The position numbers and the translations under genes are program-made. Below are positions 1-8,615 of a stretch of DNA of 64,000 nt, one piece after another. Position 1 is the first letter of the stretch. Each line of letters starts with the position of its first letter. Origin of the DNA: DAOUAG01 sp034432935 (GTDB taxonomy: Bacteria; Chloroflexota; Dehalococcoidia; SM23-28-2; RBG-16-64-32); assembly GCA_034432935.1 (NCBI GenBank), contig DAOUBD010000045.1:1-64000 (forward strand), given 5' to 3'. Below the pieces are notes generated by a model, which ran no database searches, had not been told where the DNA came from, and worked only from the letters and a program-made list of their open reading frames with translations.

Positions 1-2
1 CG

Positions 3-143
3 GACGAGATCGAGACGGCCGAGCTGGACCTGGAGGACGCCCTGGACGCCGAGCCGCCCAAGCTGGACGTGGTGGCGGAGAAGGCCCAGGACATCCTGGA
101 CCTGCTGGACGAGGCAGCAACCAAGCTCGGAGTCACCCCCTAG
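3..143 (+). CDS. 3' end of an unidentified acidic protein (partial)
   Basis: An open frame enters from the left edge and stops at TAG 141-143, giving about 46 residues that are rich in Asp, Glu, Leu and Ala and look helical. It ends in KLGVTP. There is no recognisable motif. It is treated as the tail of a real gene because the frame runs cleanly into the edge and is followed at once by a strong hairpin, as expected at a gene end. No function can be given. Confidence 0.5.
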   Translation, partial: DEIETAELDLEDALDAEPPKLDVVAEKAQDILDLLDEAATKLGVTP

Positions 144-172
144 GGCGCGTTAGGTCTTCGCGTCTCCTTTCG

Positions 173-205
173 CTGGGCGGCCCGGGGACTCCCCGGGCCG
201 CCCAG
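173..205. terminator. Bidirectional hairpin terminator between convergent genes
   Basis: A perfect 15-bp inverted repeat (arms 173-187 and 191-205, loop ACT) lies between the rightward gene ending at 143 and the leftward gene ending at 225. There is no long T-run on either side, so strength is uncertain, but position and stem suit a shared terminator. Confidence 0.6.
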
Positions 206-224
206 CCGTTGTCCGGTGGCACCT

Positions 225-980
225 TCACATCAGGGTGAGCCGCGCATACACCCCGAGATGGTCCGAGGGGAAGAGGTCCGGGTCCTCTGCCGATGGCCGG
301 TCGAAGGCCAGGCCGGCCTCGTCCACAGTGAACTCCGGCGAGACGAAGATGTAGTCCAGCGATCCGGGCGGCGAAGGGTCGTAGGTGTTGACGGGCGTCG
401 GCCACGTCTTCTCGGGCTCGCGGCCGTGAACAACCTCGTAGGCGGAGCGGAAGCGGCTCTTCATCAACTCCAGCACCGGCTCGCCCGGGTAGGCGTTGAA
501 GTCCCCGGCCACCACCGTAGGTAGGCGGGGCAGATGGCGGTCCAGCCACTCCAGCAAGCGCTGCGCCTCTCGCAGCCGTTCCTCGGCCGCGTCGGGCGGA
601 TGGTGGAGGTGGGTGTTGACGAAGACGAAGTCTCGACCTCCAACCGTGCAGACGGAGCGTTGCGCCGTCCGCCCGAAGCTCATCAGGTCCAGCACCTGGT
701 GCTCTACGTAGCCGATCTTGGCGAAGGTGGCGATGCCGTGGTAGGCGGCCAGAAGACCAGGGCTGGCGGCGTGCTTCACCTCGTACGGGGCTTGGCCTGG
801 GCGCTGCTCGTTCACCTGGCGCACTAGCCAGGCGCCCTGGTCCAGCATCATGTCCACCTCCTGGAGGGCGATGACATCCGGCTCGAGCTCGAGGAGCTGC
901 TGCACGACCAGAGGGGCCCGGGCCTCCCAGCGGCCCATGCGGTTGAAGAGGTTGAGAGTGGCTACGGTGATGGTGACCAT
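225..980 (-). CDS. Endonuclease/exonuclease/phosphatase family protein
   Basis: This 251-residue protein has the EEP (DNase I-like) fold signatures in order: TLNLFN near residue 8, DVIALQEVD near 35 with the metal-binding Glu, GDFNAYPGE in the middle, SLDYIFVS, and the C-terminal SDH motif in PSDHLGVYA. Family members are Mg-dependent phosphodiesterases acting on nucleic acids, phospholipids or other phosphoesters. The substrate cannot be told from sequence. There is no signal peptide, so it is probably cytoplasmic. The start ATG has a GGAGG ribosome site 8-9 nt upstream. It is a single gene, divergent from the phosphorylase gene. Confidence 0.85.
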   Translation of the reverse strand: MVTITVATLNLFNRMGRWEARAPLVVQQLLELEPDVIALQEVDMMLDQGAWLVRQVNEQRPGQAPYEVKHAASPGLLAAYHGIATFAKIGYVEHQVLDLMSFGRTAQRSVCTVGGRDFVFVNTHLHHPPDAAEERLREAQRLLEWLDRHLPRLPTVVAGDFNAYPGEPVLELMKSRFRSAYEVVHGREPEKTWPTPVNTYDPSPPGSLDYIFVSPEFTVDEAGLAFDRPSAEDPDLFPSDHLGVYARLTLM

Positions 981-1038
981 CGGCTTCGACCTCCTGTTCC
1001 GGCTAGAGTACTACGCTGGCTGCGGCAGGCCAACTGTG

Positions 1039-1066
1039 TTGCCGCTGGACCCCTAGCTCATATAAA
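1039..1066 (+). promoter_or_regulatory. Promoter for the glucan phosphorylase gene
   Basis: TTGCCG (1039-1044), a 16-bp spacer and TATAAA (1061-1066). Transcription would begin around 1073, only a few bases before the ATG at 1081, which has no Shine-Dalgarno sequence. The mRNA would be nearly leaderless. Confidence 0.5.
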
Positions 1067-1080
1067 TTTCGGTTCGACAT

Positions 1081-2805
1081 ATGCAGTATCCAGCGGGAGA
1101 GCGGCCACCCCGTGGCACCATCGCCTACTTCTCCATGGAGATCGGCCTGGAGACTGAGATGCCCACCTACTCAGGCGGGCTGGGCGTCCTCGCGGGTGAC
1201 AGCCTGCGGGCGGCCGCAGACTTGGGCCTGCCGATGGTCGGGGTGACGCTTCTCTATCGCAAGGGCTACTTCCGCCAGCGTCTGGATCCCATCGGCCAGC
1301 AGATGGAGCTCCCCTATCTCTGGGCGCCGGAGTCTTTCCTCGAGCCCTTGGAGCCGCGCGTGACCGTCACCATCGAGGGCCGGCAGGTGGCGGTGCGCGC
1401 CTGGCGGTACCGCATCGTGGGTGTGAACGGTTGGGAGGTGCCGGTGTTTTTCTTAGATACCCACCTCCCAGAGAACTCAGAGCAGGACCAGGCCCTCTCG
1501 GACGAGCTGTACGGGGGAGACGCCCGTTATCGCCTCTGCCAAGAGGTGGTCTTGGGCATGGGAGGCGCTGGCATCTTGGAGGCGCTGGGCTACACCGACG
1601 TCCGGGTGTTTCACATGAACGAGGGCCACTCCGGCCTATTGACGCTGGCTGTTTTGGAGCGCCTCTTGGGCCAGAGGGAGCTGTCATCGGCCACGGAGGC
1701 TGACATGGAGGCTGTGCGCCAACGCTGTGTGTTCACCATCCACACGCCGGTGGCTGCCGGCCACGACCGCTTTCCCCTCGGCCTGCTGCAGGAGGTCCTG
1801 GGTCCGGAGCGGGCGGCCTTCCTCTCGCGCCTGGCCTATCCCGATAAGGAGACCTTCAATCTCACGTGGTTCGCCATGACCATGTCACGGACCGTGAACG
1901 CCGTCTCCTTCCGCCACAGCCAGGTCTCCCGCATCATGTTCCCCCAGCAGCCCATCAGCGCCATCACCAACGGGGTCCACGCCGCGAGTTGGACGTCGGC
2001 GCCCATGGCGGCCCTCTTCGACCGCTATCTTCCCTCGTGGCGAGTCGACAACCGGTACCTGCGCCACGCCATCGGCGTACCGGCAGGCGAGATCCTGGCG
2101 GCCCACGACGAGGCTAAACACGCCTTGCTGGCGGAGGTCCGCCGGCGCACAGGGGCCGAGCTGGATCACAACACCCTGACCATCGGTTTCGCCCGGCGGG
2201 CCACCGGCTACAAGCGGGCCGACCTCTTCTTCACGGACCCGGCCAGGTTGCGCCGCATCGTCAGTAGGGTGGGCCCGCTCCAGATCATTTACGGTGGGAA
2301 GGCCCATCCCAAGGACGACAGCGGCAAGGCGCTGATCCAGCGGGTCTTCGCTGCGGCCAGGGCTTTGGCCCCAGACCTCCAGGTAGTGTACCTGGAGGAA
2401 TACGATATGACCCTGGCCAAGCTCCTTGTCGCCGGGTGCGACCTGTGGCTGAACACGCCTCTAAAGCCTTTGGAGGCATCAGGGACCAGCGGCATGAAGG
2501 CGGCCATCAACGGCGTCCCTAGCCTGAGCGTCCTGGATGGCTGGTGGGTGGAGGGGCATATCGAGGGTGTCACAGGCTGGGCTATCGGCGATGGCCCCAT
2601 GGAAGACAGCGATTCCGCCCGCGAGGCGGTATCAATGTATGACAAGCTGGAGTACGTTATCCTGCCCATGTTTTATCAACGGCCCACCGCGTACGCCGAG
2701 GTTATGCGTTCCGCCATCGCCCTCAACGGCGCCTTTTTCAACGCTCAGCGGATGATGTCCCAGTACTACCTCAGCGTGTACCGGACCGGGGCTTGGACGC
2801 GTTAG
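1081..2805 (+). CDS. glgP: Alpha-glucan phosphorylase, short form
   Basis: This 574-residue protein belongs to the short alpha-glucan phosphorylase subfamily (classical glycogen phosphorylases are about 800 residues). These enzymes release glucose 1-phosphate from alpha-1,4-glucan in the cytoplasm using pyridoxal phosphate. Visible signatures are AYFSMEIGLE and YSGGLGVLAGD at the N terminus, HMNEGHSGL near residue 178, NGVHAASW, FARRATGYKRADL, and the cofactor-lysine region EASGTSGMKAAINGV followed by LSVLDGWW near 465-490. GlgP is the family label; the exact glucan is not known. It is monocistronic. With galU (12.3 kb) it points to glycogen or glucan metabolism. Confidence 0.92.
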   Translation: MQYPAGERPPRGTIAYFSMEIGLETEMPTYSGGLGVLAGDSLRAAADLGLPMVGVTLLYRKGYFRQRLDPIGQQMELPYLWAPESFLEPLEPRVTVTIEGRQVAVRAWRYRIVGVNGWEVPVFFLDTHLPENSEQDQALSDELYGGDARYRLCQEVVLGMGGAGILEALGYTDVRVFHMNEGHSGLLTLAVLERLLGQRELSSATEADMEAVRQRCVFTIHTPVAAGHDRFPLGLLQEVLGPERAAFLSRLAYPDKETFNLTWFAMTMSRTVNAVSFRHSQVSRIMFPQQPISAITNGVHAASWTSAPMAALFDRYLPSWRVDNRYLRHAIGVPAGEILAAHDEAKHALLAEVRRRTGAELDHNTLTIGFARRATGYKRADLFFTDPARLRRIVSRVGPLQIIYGGKAHPKDDSGKALIQRVFAAARALAPDLQVVYLEEYDMTLAKLLVAGCDLWLNTPLKPLEASGTSGMKAAINGVPSLSVLDGWWVEGHIEGVTGWAIGDGPMEDSDSAREAVSMYDKLEYVILPMFYQRPTAYAEVMRSAIALNGAFFNAQRMMSQYYLSVYRTGAWTR

Positions 2806-2870
2806 CTCTCCGCCGCTGCCCGACGGTGTTACAATCGAGCCATCTGACGTAGGGACAGGGAGGCAAGCCC

Positions 2871-3863
2871 ATGGTATCCATCCCGGTGTACGGCGACATC
2901 GAGCCCAGCGATGACTACCCACACCCCGTTGGCCCCGAACCCCACTTCAACGAGAGCATGTACTTCAACTTCTTCGACAACACGCAGCAGTTGGGTGGCT
3001 TTCTGCGCATCGGCAACCGTCCCAACGAGGGCTACGCGGAAGTGACCGTTTGCCTTTACCTCCCGCGAGGTGCTGCGGGCGCACCGGGGGCGGGCGTCCT
3101 CTTCAACTACAAGCGGCCCGCCATCGCCTCGAACGGCTCGTTCGAAGCTGGCGGCATGAGCTTCCAGGTGTTGGAACCGTTGCGCCAATTTCGCACGAGC
3201 TACGATGGGCACGCCGTCTTCCTGTCGGAGCCATCGCAGATGCAGGACCCGGCTTCCGCATTCCGAAGCAACCCGCACCTGAAGGTGGCGCTTGAGCTGG
3301 ACCATGAGGCCGTTGGGCCGGCCTACGGTTCTGCCGGACCTAGGAACGCGGACGCCGGCGACGACTTCGCGCGGGCCCACTATGAGCAGCACATGCGCGT
3401 AACCGGCTCTCTCATCATCGAGGGCCAGGCCACAACGGTCACTGCCTTCGGCTTGCGGGACCACTCCTGGGGGCCCCGCTACTGGCAGGCGATCCAGTCC
3501 TACCGCTGGCTGACCTGCGCTTTCGGGCCCGACCTTGGGATCATGGTGTCGGAGGTTCATCACCCCGGCCGCCCGCCACGGCAGACCGGCGTAGTCATCC
3601 GCGAGGGCAGACTCGAGCGCATAACGTCCGTCGCCCTTGAGTCGCGCTTCCGCCCGGGCACCCGGGAGCACACGGGCATGACGGCGGCCCTGACCCTGGA
3701 GAGCGGGGAGGGTCTGGTGCTGCAGGGTGACGTCGTCGGTTACATCCCGCTACGAAACCGGCGCCAGGGGATGACCACCCACATAGGCGAAGGCATGACG
3801 GAGTACCGGCTCCTAGGCCGCACTGGTCTCGGCATCTCCGAGTACCTCGATCAGGTTCCGTAG
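2871..3863 (+). CDS. CrtC/AttH-like lipocalin-fold protein
   Basis: This 330-residue protein has no signal peptide. The motif GLRDHSWGPRYW near residue 197 resembles the central signature of the carotenoid 1,2-hydratase (CrtC)/AttH/tocopherol-cyclase-like superfamily, which bind hydrophobic ligands in paired lipocalin domains. The N-terminal half (FNESMYFNFFD, GGFLRIGNRPNEG) fits the first domain. No carotenoid genes are nearby, so a carotenoid role is not supported. The two following genes (phosphotransferase, DUF6285) are typical companions of acyl-CoA metabolism, which suggests a lipid or steroid-like substrate; that is inference. The ATG has GGGAGG about 9 nt upstream and a TACAAT box at 2830-2835. 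Confidence 0.65.
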   Translation: MVSIPVYGDIEPSDDYPHPVGPEPHFNESMYFNFFDNTQQLGGFLRIGNRPNEGYAEVTVCLYLPRGAAGAPGAGVLFNYKRPAIASNGSFEAGGMSFQVLEPLRQFRTSYDGHAVFLSEPSQMQDPASAFRSNPHLKVALELDHEAVGPAYGSAGPRNADAGDDFARAHYEQHMRVTGSLIIEGQATTVTAFGLRDHSWGPRYWQAIQSYRWLTCAFGPDLGIMVSEVHHPGRPPRQTGVVIREGRLERITSVALESRFRPGTREHTGMTAALTLESGEGLVLQGDVVGYIPLRNRRQGMTTHIGEGMTEYRLLGRTGLGISEYLDQVP

Positions 3864-3884
3864 CCCAACGCCGGGCCCCCAGCG

Positions 3885-4904
3885 ATGCCGCACGAGGAGC
3901 TTGCCCAACGTCTGGCGGCTTTCCTTCGCCGCCAACACGGGGCGCAGGACGTGTCCATCGAGGGCCTCCGCTTGCTAACAGGCGGAGCGTCACGGCAGAC
4001 GTGGGCCTTCGATGCCGTTGTCCAGACCGCTGGCGGCCGCGTGGAGAGGTTGCCCCTGGTGATGCGCAGCGACGCGCGGCGGGGCCCGGCGTTCATGTCA
4101 CGGGAAACCGAATACCGGTTGCTCAAGGCAGCCGCCGAGGCAGGCGTGCCTGTCCCCCGCGTCCACGCCATGGGGGACGAATCCCTCGGAATGCCCTTTT
4201 TTCTAATGGAGCGAATCGAAGGCGAGACCATCCCTCGCCGTCTGTTGCGAGACGAACAGTACGCCAGAGCGCGGGAGGTGATGACGAAGCAACTGGGGAC
4301 GATTCTGGCAGCCATCCACAGGATTCCCATCCGAGACATGGCCTCCCTAGGCCTGCCTGCGCCGGCCCATGGCACGCCTGCCGCTGAGGCCGAGGTAGGA
4401 CGTTGGGAGGCCACCTACCGGCTGATTACGCCGGACCCCCACCCGGCCTTCGAGCTGGCCTTCCGCTGGCTGCAGGCCCGACTCCCGCCGGCAACCGGGC
4501 CAACGCTGGTGCACGGCGACTTTCGCATCGGCAACATCATCTTCGGGCCGGAAGGGGCACGCGCTGTGCTGGATTGGGAGCTGGCCCACATCGGCGATCC
4601 GATGGAAGACCTGGGATGGCTCTGCGTGCGCTCCTGGCGATTCGGGAAAGATGAGCTGCCGGTTGGCGGCATCGGCACGAGGGAAGAGCTGTTCGATGCC
4701 TATGAAGCCGCCGCCGGCCGGCGGCCCGACCCGTGGGTTGTGCGCTGGTGGGAGGTCTTCGGCAACCTGCGCTGGGGCATCATATGCATCAGCCAGGCGC
4801 GGACGTATCTGGATGGCCACAGCGCGAGCGTCGAGCTGGCGGCCATCGGCCGGCGGACCGCCGAGACGGAGTGGGAGTTGCTGGAACTGATGGAGGAGGG
4901 GTAG
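3885..4904 (+). CDS. Phosphotransferase family protein (APH/ACAD10-11 kinase-like)
   Basis: This 339-residue protein has the aminoglycoside phosphotransferase-type kinase fold. LTGGASRQTWAF near residue 27 corresponds to the nucleotide-binding loop. LVHGDFRIGNIIF near 208 carries the catalytic Asp and metal-binding Asn. AVLDWELAHIGDPMEDLGWL near 228 carries the second metal-binding Asp. This version resembles the kinase domain fused to acyl-CoA dehydrogenase in ACAD10/11, which phosphorylates 4-hydroxyacyl-CoAs. A hydroxyacyl-CoA or similar substrate is therefore more likely than an antibiotic. It lies 21 nt after the CrtC-like gene and abuts DUF6285, so the three probably form one operon. 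Confidence 0.85.
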   Translation: MPHEELAQRLAAFLRRQHGAQDVSIEGLRLLTGGASRQTWAFDAVVQTAGGRVERLPLVMRSDARRGPAFMSRETEYRLLKAAAEAGVPVPRVHAMGDESLGMPFFLMERIEGETIPRRLLRDEQYARAREVMTKQLGTILAAIHRIPIRDMASLGLPAPAHGTPAAEAEVGRWEATYRLITPDPHPAFELAFRWLQARLPPATGPTLVHGDFRIGNIIFGPEGARAVLDWELAHIGDPMEDLGWLCVRSWRFGKDELPVGGIGTREELFDAYEAAAGRRPDPWVVRWWEVFGNLRWGIICISQARTYLDGHSASVELAAIGRRTAETEWELLELMEEG

Positions 4905-5342
4905 TTGCAGGACCGGCCTACGTGCGACGAGCTCCTGGCGGCCGTGGAGCGCTTTCTGGACCAGGAGATCGTGCCCAACGTGCCTGGTTCTCGCGGCTTT
5001 CACGCCCGGGTCGCCGCCAACGTCCTCCGCATCGTGCGCCGCGAGCTGGCCGCCGAGGACGATCACCTGGCGGCCGAATGGTCGGGGCTGGATGCCCTTC
5101 TCGGCCCCCGGCGCCGGCCCAGGGGACGCCAGGCGCTTCGCAGCGCCATCCGCGAACGGACGGCCCGCCTGTGCGAACTCATACGGGCGGGCGAGGCCGA
5201 CAGAGGGCCGTTCCGCCAGGCCGTAGTGGAGCACGTGCGCCGCACGGTGCGCCATAAGCTGTTGGTCTGCAACCCCGCCTGGATCGGCGAACCGGCGCCG
5301 GGACAGGGCGGCGTTGCGAGAGAAAATGCTGAAGCCGGTTGA
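4905..5342 (+). CDS. DUF6285 domain protein
   Basis: This 145-residue helical protein starts at TTG immediately after the TAG of the phosphotransferase gene, with GGAGGAGGGG just upstream. The opening PTCDELLAAVERFLDQEIVP and the following NVLRIVRRELA match what is known of DUF6285, a small family of unknown function that habitually sits beside APH/ACAD10-type phosphotransferases and acyl-CoA dehydrogenases. That the two act together is inferred from the zero spacing. No catalytic residues are evident. Confidence 0.75.
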   Translation: MQDRPTCDELLAAVERFLDQEIVPNVPGSRGFHARVAANVLRIVRRELAAEDDHLAAEWSGLDALLGPRRRPRGRQALRSAIRERTARLCELIRAGEADRGPFRQAVVEHVRRTVRHKLLVCNPAWIGEPAPGQGGVARENAEAG

Positions 5343-5396
5343 CGCCGCGTTCTCGGTGGGGGAAGATGACGGCGACGAGAGAGGAGGACTTCATTC

Positions 5397-6209
5397 ATGT
5401 CGTTACCGTGGCGCGCATCCCCAATTGGACGCCGGTGGCTCTTCGCCGCCCTCATGGTTTCCGCTGTAGGCGTGGCCATCCTCTTGGCAGCCTGTGGCGG
5501 AGGGAAGAAGGAGGAGGGCGGCGGGACCAGCACCTCCGCTGCTACCAATACGCCCGCTGGCGGCGGCGGGAAGACAACCGCGGCCACTCAGACGACGGCC
5601 GCTGGCGGAGGGACGGAGGACGCCTCAGCCGCCATAAAGAAGCTTACGTCGGAGTACGCGACCTTCACCGGCAAGATCAAGTACGAAATTAAGGACGTGA
5701 CAGGGACCGATACCACTGGCCTTACCGCCATGACCTTCTATCAGAGGGGCGATAAGTCTCGCGTGGACATCGAGTCGGCCGAGGGCAACGTCATCGTCAT
5801 AACCACGCCGGACGCGAGCTACATGTGTACTCAGAACCAGTGCCTGAAGTCTGCCGGCACGTCTGGCGCCGATAGTTCCGTCGCGCCGCTGATGTCCCTC
5901 ATCGACCCTAGCACCATCGAGAGCGAGTTCGGTTCCCTGCCCCAGGGAATCGACATCAAGACCTCGAAGGAGAAGATCGCTGGTGTGGAGGCGACCTGCT
6001 TCAGCGCCAAGGGCGACCTGGACAAGGAGTCGCCTGGGGAAGAAGCCGGCGAGATCTGTATGGCTGAGGGCGGCCTGCTTCTGCGGCTGGTGTTCACCGG
6101 GCCCGATTCGTCGGTAAGCTTTGAGGCTTCGGAGGCCTCCACCAAGGTCTCGGACTCTGACTTCGAGCCGCCGTACGAAGTGGTGGACCTGAGCCAGTTG
6201 GGGCAATAA
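5397..6209 (+). CDS. Secreted lipoprotein with Thr/Gly-rich linker
   Basis: This 270-residue protein has an Arg-containing N terminus, a hydrophobic stretch and the lipobox LLAAC at about residues 29-33, so Cys33 should be lipidated and the protein anchored outside the membrane. A flexible linker rich in Thr, Gly, Ala and Ser follows (to about residue 80). The folded domain (STEYATFTGKIKYEI onward in outline, with a CTQNQC cysteine pair) resembles LppX/LolA-like lipoprotein folds only loosely. The start has AGGAGG about 9 nt upstream. It is probably monocistronic. Function is unknown; lipid or ligand carriage is a guess. Confidence 0.7.
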   Translation: MSLPWRASPIGRRWLFAALMVSAVGVAILLAACGGGKKEEGGGTSTSAATNTPAGGGGKTTAATQTTAAGGGTEDASAAIKKLTSEYATFTGKIKYEIKDVTGTDTTGLTAMTFYQRGDKSRVDIESAEGNVIVITTPDASYMCTQNQCLKSAGTSGADSSVAPLMSLIDPSTIESEFGSLPQGIDIKTSKEKIAGVEATCFSAKGDLDKESPGEEAGEICMAEGGLLLRLVFTGPDSSVSFEASEASTKVSDSDFEPPYEVVDLSQLGQ

Positions 6210-6293
6210 TAGGGCGAGAGAGGCCGCACCTCGGCCTCGGGCCGGGGGCGCAGACGTTGGCCTTGGGCTCTAGATCCCTGGGCCTCTGAAGCC

Positions 6294-6323
6294 TTGCCGG
6301 CCTTCGTCCAAAATCGGTAAGAT
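6294..6323 (+). promoter_or_regulatory. Promoter of the tRNA-Leu/tRNA-Cys unit
   Basis: TTGCCG (6294-6299), an 18-bp spacer and TAAGAT (6318-6323). The predicted start, about 6330, is just before the mature tRNA-Leu 5' end at 6333, so the leader would be only a few bases. Confidence 0.55.
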
Positions 6324-6332
6324 ATGGTTGCT

Positions 6333-6419
6333 GCCGAGGTGGTGGAATAGGTAGACACGCCGTCTTGAGGGGGCGGTGCCCGTAAGGGCGTAGGGGTTCA
6401 AATCCCCTCCTCGGCACCA
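6333..6419 (+). tRNA. tRNA-Leu (anticodon GAG)
   Basis: This 87-nt class II tRNA has acceptor arms GCCGAGG and CCTCGGC, a long variable arm, a GGTTCAAATCC T-loop region and an encoded CCA end. The anticodon loop TTGAGGG gives anticodon GAG (CUC/CUU leucine codons). It lies 7 nt before tRNA-Cys, so the two are probably co-transcribed. Confidence 0.96.
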
Positions 6420-6426
6420 ACCAGGG

Positions 6427-6500
<74 letters not shown>

Positions 6501-6623
6501 TACTTTCGGATACGAAAGCGGCCTGCCCGGGGCGTTTTCTCGTTGAGCCGGGGCTGCGCGATGCCGGCCTGAAGATCACCCGATTCTCTCTCCAAGCGGG
6601 CCCTCTGCTACCATAGCCTCGGA

Positions 6624-8489
6624 ATGGATCAGTCGCGCATTCGGAACTTCTGCATCATCGCGCATATAGACCACGGCAAGAGCACCCTGGCGGACCGGCT
6701 GCTGGAACTGACGGGTACGATACCGGCCCGGCAGATGGGGGAGCAGGTGCTGGACACGATGGAGTTGGAGCGGGAGCGGGGGATCACCATCAAGGCCGCG
6801 GCGGTGAGGATGAGGTACGAGAGGGCCCACGCGGGGGCGGCGGACACAGATGGCGTCTACGAACTGAACCTCATCGATACCCCCGGCCACGTGGACTTCA
6901 CTTATGAGGTGTCACGGGCGCTGGCGGCCTGCGAGGGGGCCCTGCTGGTGGTGGACGCCTCTCAGGGGATCGAGGCGCAGACGCTGGCGAACGTCTACAT
7001 GGCGCTGGAGATGGACCTGGCCATTATCCCCGTGATAAACAAGATCGACCTGCCGTCGGCGGACCCCGGGCGCGTGGCCCAGGAGGTCTGCGACGTGATC
7101 GGGTTTTCGCGAGACGAAGTGCTCTTCGTTTCGGCCAAGGAGGGCACGGGCGTCGGCCGGCTGCTGGAGGCGATCGTGGAGCGGATCCCTCCCCCTAGGG
7201 GGAACCCGGAGGCGCCGCTGCGGGCGCTCATCTTCGACTCGAAGTACGACTCGTACAAGGGTGTGGTGGCCTATGTGCGGGTTGTAGACGGACACCTGAC
7301 TTCCCGGCAACGATTGCGGTTAATGGCGAACGGGCGGGTGATGGAGCCCCTCGAGACGGGCGTCTTCACGCCGTGGTTCGCCCCCAACGACGGGCTGTCG
7401 GCGGGCGAAGTAGGGTACGTGGCCACCGGCCTCAAGACGGTGCGGGACTGCCGGGTGGGGGATACCATTACCGATGACGCGCGGCCGGCGGCGGCGCCGC
7501 TACCGGGATACAAACCAGCCAAGCCGATGGTCTTCGCGGGCCTCTACCCGGCTAACGCTGAGGACTACGAGCTCCTCAGGGACGCGTTGGAGAAGCTCCA
7601 GCTCAATGACGCAGCGCTCCAGTATCAGCCCGAGCATTCGGCCGCCCTCGGGCCTGGCTTCCGGGCGGGCTTCCTGGGACTGCTGCACATGGACATCGTG
7701 CAGGAGCGGCTGGAGCGGGAGTATGGGCTGGATATCCTGGCCACGGCTCCCTCGGTGGAGTATGAGGTGCTGCTGACCGATGGCACGCAGTTGGCGGTGG
7801 AATCGCCCGCTGACATGCCTGATCCGACGAAGATCGCCGAGGTGCGGGAGCCATGGATGAGCGTCTCGATTGTGACGCCCGCCCGCTACATCGGCACGGT
7901 CATGGAGCTAGTGACCGGGCGCCGGGGCGAATACCTGAAGATGGAGTACCTGGACTCCCTTTCCGGGCGCCGGGAGGGCGCCGCCACGGCTGTAGCGGAG
8001 GGCAGGGTGCTCCTGGAGTACAAGATGCCGCTCTCAGAGATGCTGGTGGATTTCTACGACCAGTTGAAGTCGCGGACGCAGGGGTACGCCAGCATGGACT
8101 ACAGCTTCTCGCACTACGCCCCAGAGCGGCTGGTGAAGGTAGACATACTGGTCAACGGGGTACCGGTGGATGCCTTGAGCCTCCTGGTGCATGCCGAGAA
8201 TGCCCAGCGGCAGGGCAGGGCGATAGTGGAGAAGCTGCGCTCATTGATCCCGCGCCAACTGTTCGAGGTGCCCATCCAGGCCGCGATAGGGGGGAAGATT
8301 ATCGCCCGGGAGACGGTGCGGGCGCTGCGAAAAAACGTGCTGGCGAAGTGCTACGGCGGGGACGTCACGCGAAAGCGGAAGCTGCTGGAGAAGCAGAAGG
8401 AAGGCAAGAAGCGGATGAAACGAGTAGGGAACGTTGACATACCGCAGGAGGCCTTCATGTCGCTCTTGCGCATCGGCAAGCAGCAGTAG
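6624..8489 (+). CDS. lepA: Elongation factor 4 (translational GTPase LepA)
   Basis: This 621-residue protein is of normal family length (about 600). The GTPase motifs are AHIDHGKSTLADRL (P-loop, near residue 13), DTPGHVDFTYEV and NKIDLPSADP. Translation domains follow, and the LepA-specific C-terminal domain ends in RVGNVDIPQEAFM. LepA binds the ribosome and acts in initiation/elongation quality and assembly. A TACCAT box at 6609-6614 lies 9 nt before the ATG and no Shine-Dalgarno is seen, so the transcript may be almost leaderless. Confidence 0.97.
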   Translation: MDQSRIRNFCIIAHIDHGKSTLADRLLELTGTIPARQMGEQVLDTMELERERGITIKAAAVRMRYERAHAGAADTDGVYELNLIDTPGHVDFTYEVSRALAACEGALLVVDASQGIEAQTLANVYMALEMDLAIIPVINKIDLPSADPGRVAQEVCDVIGFSRDEVLFVSAKEGTGVGRLLEAIVERIPPPRGNPEAPLRALIFDSKYDSYKGVVAYVRVVDGHLTSRQRLRLMANGRVMEPLETGVFTPWFAPNDGLSAGEVGYVATGLKTVRDCRVGDTITDDARPAAAPLPGYKPAKPMVFAGLYPANAEDYELLRDALEKLQLNDAALQYQPEHSAALGPGFRAGFLGLLHMDIVQERLEREYGLDILATAPSVEYEVLLTDGTQLAVESPADMPDPTKIAEVREPWMSVSIVTPARYIGTVMELVTGRRGEYLKMEYLDSLSGRREGAATAVAEGRVLLEYKMPLSEMLVDFYDQLKSRTQGYASMDYSFSHYAPERLVKVDILVNGVPVDALSLLVHAENAQRQGRAIVEKLRSLIPRQLFEVPIQAAIGGKIIARETVRALRKNVLAKCYGGDVTRKRKLLEKQKEGKKRMKRVGNVDIPQEAFMSLLRIGKQQ

Positions 8490-8615
8490 CCCCTACCGCT
8501 TAGAGGTTGGACGCCGAGGTAACGTGAATCGCTGCCCTGCGTCTTCACTAGAGGTGAAGCTTGTGAAGGTAGGGCTGCGCGAATTGTGAGCAGCGCGGCC
8601 GGCTAGGGGGCTACG

